Assembly (NCBI GenBank): GCA_937895845.1 | Contig: CALBLK010000025.1 | Location: 1-5,889 of the forward strand | Length of the DNA stretch: 5,889 nt | DNA from: an uncultured Prevotella sp. | GTDB lineage: Bacteria > Bacteroidota > Bacteroidia > Bacteroidales > Bacteroidaceae | Direction: 5' to 3' | Shown here: positions 1-5,211 of the stretch, piece by piece | How positions within the stretch are numbered: the first letter of the stretch is position 1 | Layout of the letters: each line of letters opens with the position of its first letter | Program-made: the position numbers and the translations under genes | The notes under the pieces: generated by a model | The model's input: only the letters and a program-made list of their open reading frames with translations | Database searches by the model: none | What the model was told of the DNA's origin: nothing

Positions 1-372
1 TTCACACTGTCTTGACACAGGTCAAGAGAAAAGACCGGGACACATTATTATATTATACACAAATCTGCCATTGGAACGAAAAGGTGGCAATCTGAGCTTA
101 CTTTCAATCTTTTCGCCCCATGCCACTATTCTTTCGGCATCTTGCTGCCGCCAGTACCTTGCCATAGCCCACTATGGTTTCACCGCTGCCGTTGCAAGCT
201 GTCCAAAACAAACAGCGACCTGGGACGAAACCTAACTAATGACAGATTTGGGTTAAGGGGGCACTTGGAAAGAAACGTGAGATGAGAGAGGATGGGGAGA
301 AATGCAGTTGCGATCTGGAATAAATGGCGGGTACAGGGGTGGCGCAGTATTCTACGTTTGAACACCTGTTAC
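1..372. other. left-edge region with no supportable gene
   Basis: I can support no gene in this stretch. Plus frame 2 is open from the left edge to a TAA at 233-235, but it has no ATG and its cysteine-rich translation resembles no family I know. Plus frame 3 is open from the edge to a TGA at 93-95 and could at most be the last 30 codons of a gene entering from outside. Short inverted repeats are present: CTTGAC at 11-16 with GTCAAG at 21-26, CGAAAAG at 77-83 with CTTTTCG at 109-115, and CCATAG at 162-167 with CTATGG at 172-177. The last pair is enclosed by CTTGC at 141-145 and GCAAG at 194-198. These could belong to an untranslated RNA or be chance. Bases 30-65 are AT-rich, as in intergenic DNA. 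Confidence 0.5.
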
Positions 373-418
373 TAGAGAAGGGGCTGTCTGGCACGCTAGC
401 CAGACAGCCCCTTCTCTA
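373..418 (-). terminator. strong hairpin terminator after the FN3 protein gene
   Basis: A perfect 20-bp inverted repeat (left arm 373-392, right arm 399-418) encloses a 6-nt loop and starts 29 nt beyond the stop codon of the leftward gene at 448. The stem is G+C-rich at its centre (GGGGCTGTCTGGC). Reading leftward there is no clear U-run after the stem. Reading rightward it is followed by an AT-rich stretch (ATAATAATA). It could therefore act in both directions if a rightward transcript enters from the left. Termination is inferred from structure and position. Confidence 0.75.
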
Positions 419-447
419 TAATAATAGACGATATGGATGGAAACAAA

Positions 448-2268
448 TTATAACGTCAGCTTCACCGTTTTCTCACCGACTTTTACCAACACGATGCCTT
501 TGGCTGCAAACTGGATAGACGTTGTGCCAGTTAGCACTATACCACGGTAGAGCACACGTCCGCTGAGGTCGCACACTGCTACTTGGACAGGCTTGTCAAC
601 GGTTACATCAATGGTACCGCCCTTTGCTGTAACTGATGCGGCAGCGGCCACTGCCGACTCTACACCTGTAGGGAGCGACACAGCAATCTCGTTTGAAGCA
701 TTGCTGTAAATATCTGTAATTTCAGCCGACGAGTTGACTGTCTCGGCTATTGCCTTGACAGTGTAACTGTATTTCACGCTGGTTTCCGAGGCAAATGACG
801 TATTGACATCATGGCATGTACCCTCTGTCTTGGCAACCGTCTCAATCTCGCGCAGAACATAACCGGCGGGCACTTGCTGTTTGACGTTAAAGGTACTGAT
901 AAACACTTTGTGGCTTGCCGAATACACAAGTTCAAGCGCCACGTTGTCACTGCCTTCGGTGAAATTGAGAGTGTAATCCTTGAACCCCTCTCCCAATACC
1001 ACCTCATGGCTCTCGAGCACCAAGCCGCTGGCATTGACCAAGTTGACGGTAAGGGTGTCGCCCGAAGCCATTTGTCCATAGCTGCCACACGCCATATTTA
1101 TGTCGGCGGTAAACATTCCCGAGTTGTTGCTCAAGTCAAGGTAGGGAGTGGTGAGCGAAGCGGACGACGTTCCAAATGGCGAGAGGGCCAGGTAGCCGCC
1201 AGCATAGGCATGGTTGACTGCATACCAGCCGGGAACACTTGTGTAGTCGTCAAGGTATTCCTGGATTTTGCCAAACTCCACCTGCTCGAGCGATCCGCTG
1301 GTGATGCCAGCAAAGTTTTCACTGAGCATGGCCACCTCGCCTGCTTCTGCCATGGTGGTGCTCCTGTACACAGTCAGTTCATAGGCATAAGCACCGGCCA
1401 CAGGCTTCCAGTTGGCCGTGAACGAGTTGGATGTGGCGTTGGTGGCTTCGAGGGCAACAGGAGCATCAAGGCTCTTGACAGCCTTCACCACGCGCACCTC
1501 GTCACTGTAGTCACTCACTCCCGTACCATTTGTGGCACGCACCGCGAAGTAGTATTGCTTGCCGGCATCAAGGCCTGTAACTTTTTTAGATGTTGCGGTC
1601 ACAGTATCATTGTACAGCGCATATTGCTTGCTGCCATCTGTGGCTTTGGCATACACGTCAAGGATGTAAGCCTTGGCTCCGCTGACACGCTTCCAGCTGG
1701 CTGTAAACGAAGTACCGTCGGCATTGGTAGGTTGATAGGGGTCTGGAGCAGGGAAAAACTCAGGGCTTGTCTCAACTGCAAGACTATCGATGAGCGATCC
1801 GTTGAACGTGAGGCTCGGTTCGATGGAGACCTGACTGTACGAAGAACCGCCACCGACCACGAGCTGAATGGTGTGCCACTTGTCATCGGACACAAAGATG
1901 GTTTTAGAGGTTGAATACCCAAGCGAGAACTTAACCACAGCCCCAGCCTCAGAAAGGCTGCGATAGCGACAGGTGATACGCACCACACCGCTGTTGGCGC
2001 TCATGTTATAGCGGGCGGTCTTGAGGCTACCGCCATCACCAAGCTTAAGCATTCCGCCGGCTTCATACACATATTTTCCGCTCCAGCCACTGAGGGTCTT
2101 TGAGAGTACGCCAGAAGAGTAGGTTGAAATGTCAACATCAGCCGGGGCGCTTTCACTGCCCTCGGTAAAGGCCGAGAATCCTTCTGCAAATATCACTGTG
2201 GGGTCTGCGGCCCGCGTTAGAGCCACTGATGCAAGGGCCATAACTAAAGAAAGTAAAACTTTTCTCAT
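448..2268 (-). CDS. secreted FN3 / jelly-roll multidomain protein with T9SS-type C-terminal domain
   Basis: This 606-aa protein is probably exported and surface-attached or released; its ligand or substrate is not evident. Residues 1-20 form a signal peptide (MRK, a hydrophobic core, cleavage likely after TRA). Residues 22-165 look like a beta-rich jelly-roll domain (GFSAFTEGS near 30, GW at 61-62). Residues 175-262 form an FN3 domain (SFTASW, then YYFAVRATN). A second FN3 domain begins at 268 (SFTANW) and runs to about 301. It is interrupted by a second jelly-roll segment at about 313-465 (SENFAGITSGS, GW at 347-348) and resumes at about 469-530 (YSYTVKAIAE). Residues 535-606 resemble a T9SS type A sorting domain: a CDLSGRVLYRG strand pair, then GIVLVKVGEKTVKL at the very end. 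No catalytic motif is seen, so an adhesin or glycan-binding role is possible but not shown. The ATG at 2268 is preceded by an A-rich leader without a Shine-Dalgarno, as is common in Bacteroidota. Confidence 0.88.
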   Translation of the reverse strand: MRKVLLSLVMALASVALTRAADPTVIFAEGFSAFTEGSESAPADVDISTYSSGVLSKTLSGWSGKYVYEAGGMLKLGDGGSLKTARYNMSANSGVVRITCRYRSLSEAGAVVKFSLGYSTSKTIFVSDDKWHTIQLVVGGGSSYSQVSIEPSLTFNGSLIDSLAVETSPEFFPAPDPYQPTNADGTSFTASWKRVSGAKAYILDVYAKATDGSKQYALYNDTVTATSKKVTGLDAGKQYYFAVRATNGTGVSDYSDEVRVVKAVKSLDAPVALEATNATSNSFTANWKPVAGAYAYELTVYRSTTMAEAGEVAMLSENFAGITSGSLEQVEFGKIQEYLDDYTSVPGWYAVNHAYAGGYLALSPFGTSSASLTTPYLDLSNNSGMFTADINMACGSYGQMASGDTLTVNLVNASGLVLESHEVVLGEGFKDYTLNFTEGSDNVALELVYSASHKVFISTFNVKQQVPAGYVLREIETVAKTEGTCHDVNTSFASETSVKYSYTVKAIAETVNSSAEITDIYSNASNEIAVSLPTGVESAVAAAASVTAKGGTIDVTVDKPVQVAVCDLSGRVLYRGIVLTGTTSIQFAAKGIVLVKVGEKTVKLTL

Positions 2269-2409
2269 CTTAAGATTTTATTTCTATTATTTTTGATTAA
2301 AAAGTTGCGCTCTAATGCACCGTAACTTGTGCAATTGGAACACATACATACACGGTAAAACATCCCAATAGCGGCAGGGGGGACTGCCAACCTAAGGCTC
2401 TGGGGAAAA
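2269..2409 (-). promoter_or_regulatory. leader and possible weak promoter of the FN3 protein gene
   Basis: This 141-bp gap separates the pseudouridine synthase stop from the FN3 protein start. On the minus strand the best promoter-like pair is ATTG (plus 2366-2369) and TATGTGTT (plus 2339-2346), 19 nt apart. The spacing suits the Bacteroidota consensus TTTG-N19-21-TAnnTTTG, but both boxes are imperfect, so the call is weak. The 30 nt before the ATG are A/T-rich with no ribosome binding site. An inverted repeat TGCAC (2316-2320) / GTGCA (2329-2333) lies in the presumed leader. Confidence 0.25.
2373..2388 (-). terminator. small hairpin after the pseudouridine synthase gene
   Basis: A 5-bp stem GGCAG (2373-2377) / CTGCC (2384-2388) with a 6-nt loop lies 21 nt beyond the stop codon of the leftward gene. 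On the transcribed strand it reads GGCAGTCCCCCCTGCC, and the first T-run (GTTTTACC) comes only about 11 nt later. It is a weak terminator candidate at the end of the fabG-rluA pair. Confidence 0.3.
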
Positions 2410-3123
2410 CTACCTATAACCACCGGTACACGCAGTTTCTCCAGCTGGCAGATGTGAATCCAACAAGGTTTCCCACAGGCTTCCGACAGGCAATGGGGCT
2501 TCTACCGCGACAAGCCGTTTGCTGACAGGATGGACGAACTCCAGCCTTCGAGACATCAGTGAGATGCTGCCATCAAAGTTGCTGCGGCGTGCACCGTATT
2601 TTAGGTCGCCCTTGATGGGACAGCCCATCGCCGACAACTGGCAACGTATCTGGTGGTGGCGGCCCGTGAGCAGCTGGACTTCAAGCAAGCTGTACCGTTC
2701 CCCCTGCCCTATCTGGCGATAGCTGAGAACAGCCTTTTTAGCCTGCGGTACCTCATGGCTATAGGCATAGCTTTTGTTCTGCCGCTCATTGCGCAACAGC
2801 CAGTGGGTGAGGGTTCCAGCCCGTTCACGAGGGGTTCCTTGCGTGATTGCCCAATAGGTTTTGCGCACCTCGCCATTACGGAACATTTCGTTGAGACGGC
2901 TCAAGGCCTTCGATGTGCGGGCAAAAACGACAAGGCCACTCACCGGGCGGTCTAACCGATGGACAACGCCAAGAAAGACATTGCCCGGCTTGTTGTACTT
3001 TTGCCTGATGTAGCTTTTGACAATATCAGAAAGCGGAGTGTCGCCGGTCTTGTCGCCCTGGACAATCTCTCCGCTTTCCTTATATACGATAATCAGATGG
3101 TTGTCTTCGTAAAGAGGAATCAT
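2410..3123 (-). CDS. RluA-family RNA pseudouridine synthase, without S4 domain
   Basis: The protein would isomerise specific uridines to pseudouridine in rRNA or tRNA in the cytoplasm. The family is clear from its ordered motifs: YEDNHLIIVYK at 5-15, the active-site motif HRLDRPVSG at 55-63 with the catalytic Asp at 58, KTYWAI at 88-93 with the conserved Tyr at 90, LLTGRHHQIR at 151-160, and GDLKYG at 172-177. At 237 aa it is the catalytic domain alone, lacking the N-terminal S4 RNA-binding domain found in RluC and RluD, so it resembles RluA or TruC in layout. The target uridine cannot be predicted, so no gene symbol is given. The ATG lies only 3 nt after the fabG stop, with no Shine-Dalgarno, which implies co-transcription and perhaps translational coupling. 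RsuA-type enzymes use a different active-site context and are excluded by the HRLDRPVSG motif. Confidence 0.93.
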   Translation of the reverse strand: MIPLYEDNHLIIVYKESGEIVQGDKTGDTPLSDIVKSYIRQKYNKPGNVFLGVVHRLDRPVSGLVVFARTSKALSRLNEMFRNGEVRKTYWAITQGTPRERAGTLTHWLLRNERQNKSYAYSHEVPQAKKAVLSYRQIGQGERYSLLEVQLLTGRHHQIRCQLSAMGCPIKGDLKYGARRSNFDGSISLMSRRLEFVHPVSKRLVAVEAPLPVGSLWETLLDSHLPAGETACTGGYR

Positions 3124-3126
3124 AGA

Positions 3127-3873
3127 TTACATATTCATGCCGCCATCCACTTGGATAACCTGGCCAGAGATGTAGCTTGACATATCTGAAGCGAGGAATG
3201 TGGCACAGTTGGCAATATCGTCCACCGTACCCCCACGGCGAAGAGGAATCTTAGAAATCCATTCCTTGCGGATGTCCTCAGGAAGGGCCTGAGTCATGGC
3301 TGTGTCAATAAAGCCGGGGGCGATGGCGTTGGCGCGAATACCTTTTGGGCCCATCTCCTGCCCCACACTCTTGGCCAAAGCAATCAGGCCTGCCTTTGAA
3401 GCGGCATAGTTGCTTTGTCCGGCATTGCCATGAACGCCTACCACACTGGCCATATTGATGATAGAGCCACCGCGCTGGCGCATCATTATGGGCACACAAG
3501 CATGGATAAAGTTGAAGGCACTCTTCAGGTTGACCGCAATGACTGCATCCCACTGAGCCTCAGACATACGGAGCATCAGACCGTCTTTTGTTATGCCGGC
3601 ATTGTTAACCAAAATATCAATAGAGCCAAATTCCTCTTTCACCTGCTTTACCACATTCTCAGTCTGCTCAAAATCGGCCGCGTTACTGGCATAGCCCTTG
3701 GCTTTCACGCCCTTGGCAGCAATCTCAGCCTCCGTGGCCTTTCCATTTTCATCAATGACGAGGTCGGTAAATGCAATGTTAGCACCCTCCTCGGCAAACT
3801 TTAGCGCAATCGCCTTTCCGATTCCGCGGGCAGCGCCTGTAATCAGGGCTGTCTTTCCTGTCAGTAATCCCAT
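3127..3873 (-). CDS. fabG: 3-oxoacyl-[acyl-carrier-protein] reductase FabG
   Basis: This short-chain dehydrogenase/reductase of 248 aa has the size of classical FabG. In fatty-acid elongation FabG reduces 3-oxoacyl-ACP to (R)-3-hydroxyacyl-ACP in the cytoplasm. Visible motifs: the Rossmann TGAARGIG at 12-19, NNAG at 90-93, and a catalytic set of Asn115, Ser143, Tyr156 and Lys160 (YAASK). The APGF turn is at 185-188, and the C-terminal region from LASDMSSYISG to QVDGGMNM matches FabG closely. Arg16 in the glycine motif favours NADPH, whereas Asp37 at the end of strand 2 is more typical of NADH enzymes, so cofactor preference is uncertain. The start has an A-rich leader (AAACAAAAAACA) instead of a Shine-Dalgarno. 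It lies 218 bp downstream of a tetR gene and 3 nt upstream of the pseudouridine synthase. Another SDR reductase is possible, but FabG fits best. Confidence 0.93.
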   Translation of the reverse strand: MGLLTGKTALITGAARGIGKAIALKFAEEGANIAFTDLVIDENGKATEAEIAAKGVKAKGYASNAADFEQTENVVKQVKEEFGSIDILVNNAGITKDGLMLRMSEAQWDAVIAVNLKSAFNFIHACVPIMMRQRGGSIINMASVVGVHGNAGQSNYAASKAGLIALAKSVGQEMGPKGIRANAIAPGFIDTAMTQALPEDIRKEWISKIPLRRGGTVDDIANCATFLASDMSSYISGQVIQVDGGMNM

Positions 3874-4091
3874 TGTTTTTTGTTTAAACGTTGTATTGTT
3901 GTTAGCTGTTATTATTGTAACTTTTTACACCCGGACACGCACGGATGCTCGCACCCGGATAAATGGCAAAAGATGCCAAAGGAGCCCCCTCATCTTCAAT
4001 TAAGAGCGGTACACGCAGTGTTTCAAGGCGCTTGCAAGCAGTCAGAGCCAAGTAGCATACCTTTAGCACAAGGCCACAATGCACGGGCACG
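3874..4091 (-). promoter_or_regulatory. fabG leader / tetR-fabG intergenic region
   Basis: This 218-bp gap contains no convincing gene and no exact Bacteroidota promoter, so fabG may depend on read-through from tetR or on a weak promoter of its own. It carries repeated sequence: CACCCGGA occurs at 3928-3935 and 3952-3959, with a partial ACGGAT copy between them at 3941-3946. There is a small hairpin, TGGCA (3964-3968) / TGCCA (3974-3978), and a perfect 10-bp palindrome GCTTGCAAGC at 4030-4039. Any of these could be a regulator site or leader structure; function is not shown. Confidence 0.35.
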
Positions 4092-4685
4092 TCAGCGCAC
4101 AAGGCTCTTACCCAATGCGCCATAGACTACCTTGGTGACAAGGGGCTTGCTGGTCTCCTCGGTCATGCCGTGTCCCAGCCGACCATAGATATAAGGCACC
4201 TCAAGCCCTTTGATACAATAGTGGGTTATGTCGGCCACCAAGTCAATGTTCTCTATATCGAACTCCCCATCTGCCTTGCCTTCCGCATACACCTTGCGAA
4301 ACAGGTCAATCTCGTCCTCGTCAAAATTCTTGCGCACTTTCTCCACCATCCAAATATTCCGGAAAAACTCTGCACGCAGGTTGCCATTTCGCACCACAGT
4401 CTCCTTAATCATGTTCAGGTGCGTATAGATAAGCTCTATGATTTTGTCCTGCGGACGTGTCCGCTTGGCCGCCACCTCGTCCAAACGGTCTGACAGCCGC
4501 TCCAGTTCAGACTCAATCACCGCCGTGTACACGTCTTCTTTACTTTTAAAATAGGTATACAGCGTTCGCCGTCCCTTTCCAGAAGCCACGGCGATGTCGT
4601 TCATTGTGGTATTCTCCATCCCGTTTTTAGCGAACAGCTGGCGAGCCACATCAACTAGTTTCTGTCGGGTTTTTGATATCGACAT
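4092..4685 (-). CDS. TetR/AcrR-family transcriptional regulator
   Basis: This 197-aa protein has the usual TetR length. Residues 5-53 form the DNA-binding domain: helix 1 TRQKLVDVARQLFAKNG, then the helix-turn-helix TTMNDIAVASGKGRRTLYTYFKSKEDVY at 26-53, with the near-universal LYTYFKSKE signature. The rest (about 60-197) is the helical ligand-binding and dimer domain, which differs too much between TetR proteins to show the inducer. The neighbouring fabG suggests control of fatty-acid synthesis in response to an acyl compound, as known for some TetR members, but that is inference. The ATG has a strong Shine-Dalgarno (GGGAGG, complement of 4694-4699) with 8 nt spacing, unlike the other genes here. 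The promoter is surrounded by repeated half-sites that suggest autorepression. The stop is TGA. Confidence 0.93.
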   Translation of the reverse strand: MSISKTRQKLVDVARQLFAKNGMENTTMNDIAVASGKGRRTLYTYFKSKEDVYTAVIESELERLSDRLDEVAAKRTRPQDKIIELIYTHLNMIKETVVRNGNLRAEFFRNIWMVEKVRKNFDEDEIDLFRKVYAEGKADGEFDIENIDLVADITHYCIKGLEVPYIYGRLGHGMTEETSKPLVTKVVYGALGKSLVR

Positions 4686-4714
4686 GATTTCATCCTCCCT
4701 TTTTTAAATCACAA

Positions 4715-4740
4715 TTGCACATCTCTTCTATCATGTGCAA
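4715..4740. promoter_or_regulatory. candidate TetR operator (8-bp inverted repeat)
   Basis: TTGCACAT at 4715-4722 and ATGTGCAA at 4733-4740 are perfect inverted copies separated by 10 bp, giving a 26-bp dyad. The right arm overlaps the -7 box of the tetR promoter by 3 bp and the dyad covers the expected start of transcription. A third copy, ATGTGCAA at 4761-4768, overlaps the -33 box. Dyads near their own promoter are typical of autoregulating TetR proteins. Binding is inferred. Confidence 0.6.
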
Positions 4741-4769
4741 AAGTAAAAAATCTATTTTAAATGTGCAAA
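4738..4769 (-). promoter_or_regulatory. consensus promoter of the tetR gene
   Basis: On the minus strand TTTG (plus 4766-4769) is followed after exactly 20 nt by TACTTTTG (plus 4738-4745). This is a full match to the Bacteroidota primary-sigma consensus TTTG-N19-21-TAnnTTTG. Transcription should start about 6-7 nt past the -7 box, near 4732, giving a leader of roughly 47 nt before the tetR ATG. Confidence 0.8.
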
Positions 4770-4846
4770 TAATTGGTCGAAAATGTATCTGCCAAGCCCG
4801 CCATGATGCCCTTTGCAAGATTTTTCTGAAAATATCGGCATAAATA

Positions 4847-4878
4847 TTTGGCACTTCCAACAAAAAGCAATACCTTTG
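4847..4878 (+). promoter_or_regulatory. consensus promoter of the initiator tRNA gene
   Basis: TTTG at 4847-4850, a 20-nt spacer, then TACCTTTG at 4871-4878 match the Bacteroidota promoter consensus exactly. The expected start near 4884 leaves a precursor leader of about 16 nt for RNase P to remove before the tRNA at 4900. It diverges from the tetR promoter, with about 80 bp between the two -33 boxes. Confidence 0.82.
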
Positions 4879-4899
4879 CACTCACAAAAAGAGCAATAT

Positions 4900-4972
4900 C
4901 GCGGAGTGGAGCAGTTGGTAGCTCGCCAGGCTCATAACCTGGAGGTCGCATGTTCGAGTCCTGCCTCCGCAA
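4900..4972 (+). tRNA. initiator tRNA-fMet (CAT anticodon)
   Basis: The 73 nt fold as a complete cloverleaf. The acceptor is CGCGGAG (4900-4906) with CTCCGCA (4965-4971), in which C1 faces A72 unpaired, the hallmark of bacterial initiator tRNA. The D-arm is GAGC/GCTC (4909-4912, 4921-4924), giving the initiator-type A11:U24 pair. The anticodon stem is CCAGG/CCTGG (4926-4930, 4938-4942) around the loop CTCATAA with CAT at 4933-4935. The T-arm has TTCGAGT in its loop. CCA is not encoded after A73 (CAA follows), so it must be added enzymatically. Two oddities are visible: pair 29:41 is A-U where most bacteria have a third G-C, and the T-stem has a U52/C62 mismatch. An elongator tRNA-Met is unlikely because position 1 does not pair. 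Confidence 0.93.
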
Positions 4973-4977
4973 CAAAG

Positions 4978-5023
4978 AATGTCCACGACTATCTTGGTAG
5001 CAAGAAGTTGCGGACATTTTCGT
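4978..5023 (+). terminator. rho-independent terminator of the tRNA unit
   Basis: AATGTCC (4978-4984) pairs with GGACATT (5012-5018). The stem continues inward as CGACT/AGTTG and TCTTG/CAAGA around a GTAG loop, with one A-C mismatch and one bulged A. A T-rich tail (TTTTCGTTTAT) follows on the plus strand. It starts only 5 nt after the tRNA, so the tRNA is a single-gene transcription unit. Confidence 0.85.
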
Positions 5024-5147
5024 TTATAGCGGAACCGTATTCGGACACCAGCCCAGGCTTTGTGGTTATTCAAAGATACAAAAATCAGGGTTTTCTTTTA
5101 TTGTTTCGTCAAGTTATCACTCCAAACTCCGGAAGAGCCGAATTTAT
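5024..5147. other. intergenic stretch, no gene seen
   Basis: Nothing coding is supportable between the tRNA terminator and the nitroreductase terminator. The minus strand has one TAnnTTTG-like box (TATCTTTG, complement of 5071-5078), but no TTTG at the right distance upstream, so I do not call a promoter. CAAGTTAT at 5110-5117 repeats part of the neighbouring hairpin. Confidence 0.5.
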
Positions 5148-5191
5148 GGCATAACTTGGAGCGAAAAGCACACTACGCTCCAAGTTATGCC
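5148..5191 (-). terminator. 16-bp hairpin terminator after the nitroreductase gene
   Basis: GGCATAACTTGGAGCG (5148-5163) and its perfect complement (5176-5191) flank a 12-nt loop, 20 nt beyond the leftward stop at 5212. After two mismatched positions three more pairs (TTT/AAA) can form. No long U-run follows in the leftward direction. Because the tRNA terminator points the other way, this hairpin probably serves mainly the leftward gene. Confidence 0.75.
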
Positions 5192-5211
5192 TAAAATCCA
5201 TTCAGAGAACA

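Noticed and set aside
40..175. Cobalamin-riboswitch-like fragments on the plus strand
   Set aside because: The GGGAAGGC block and the usual CCCGCAACTGT core are absent, the B12-box-like segment has wrong spacing, and no plus-strand gene follows before the convergent FN3 gene.
2..235. Plus frame 2 open from the window edge for 77 codons
   Set aside because: There is no in-frame ATG and no recognisable family, and an AT-rich non-coding-like stretch lies within it; chance openness is as likely.
353..360. TACGTTTG, matching the -7 box TAnnTTTG on the plus strand
   Set aside because: No TTTG lies 19-21 nt upstream, and the next feature downstream is a terminator hairpin and a convergent gene.
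811..1914. Long plus-strand open frame of 367 codons inside the FN3 protein gene
   Set aside because: It is antisense to a gene with a signal peptide, FN3 domains and a sorting domain. The translation has no recognisable domain, and no promoter or ribosome binding site supports it.
2316..2336. AATTGCACA (minus strand) and a TGCAC/GTGCA dyad upstream of the FN3 gene, resembling the tetR half-site
   Set aside because: The spacer between the TGCAC/GTGCA cores is 8 bp instead of 14 bp in the tetR dyad, and only part of the half-site is kept, so a shared operator is not supported.
3902..4123. Minus-strand open frame of 73 codons between tetR and fabG
   Set aside because: It overlaps the end of tetR in another frame, has no ribosome binding site, and has an unremarkable composition with no family resemblance.
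4882..5073. Minus-strand open frame across the tRNA, containing GGRTRTCDLQVMSLASYQ
   Set aside because: This is the translation of the antisense strand of a tRNA-Met, a well-known false protein; the tRNA with its promoter and terminator explains the sequence.
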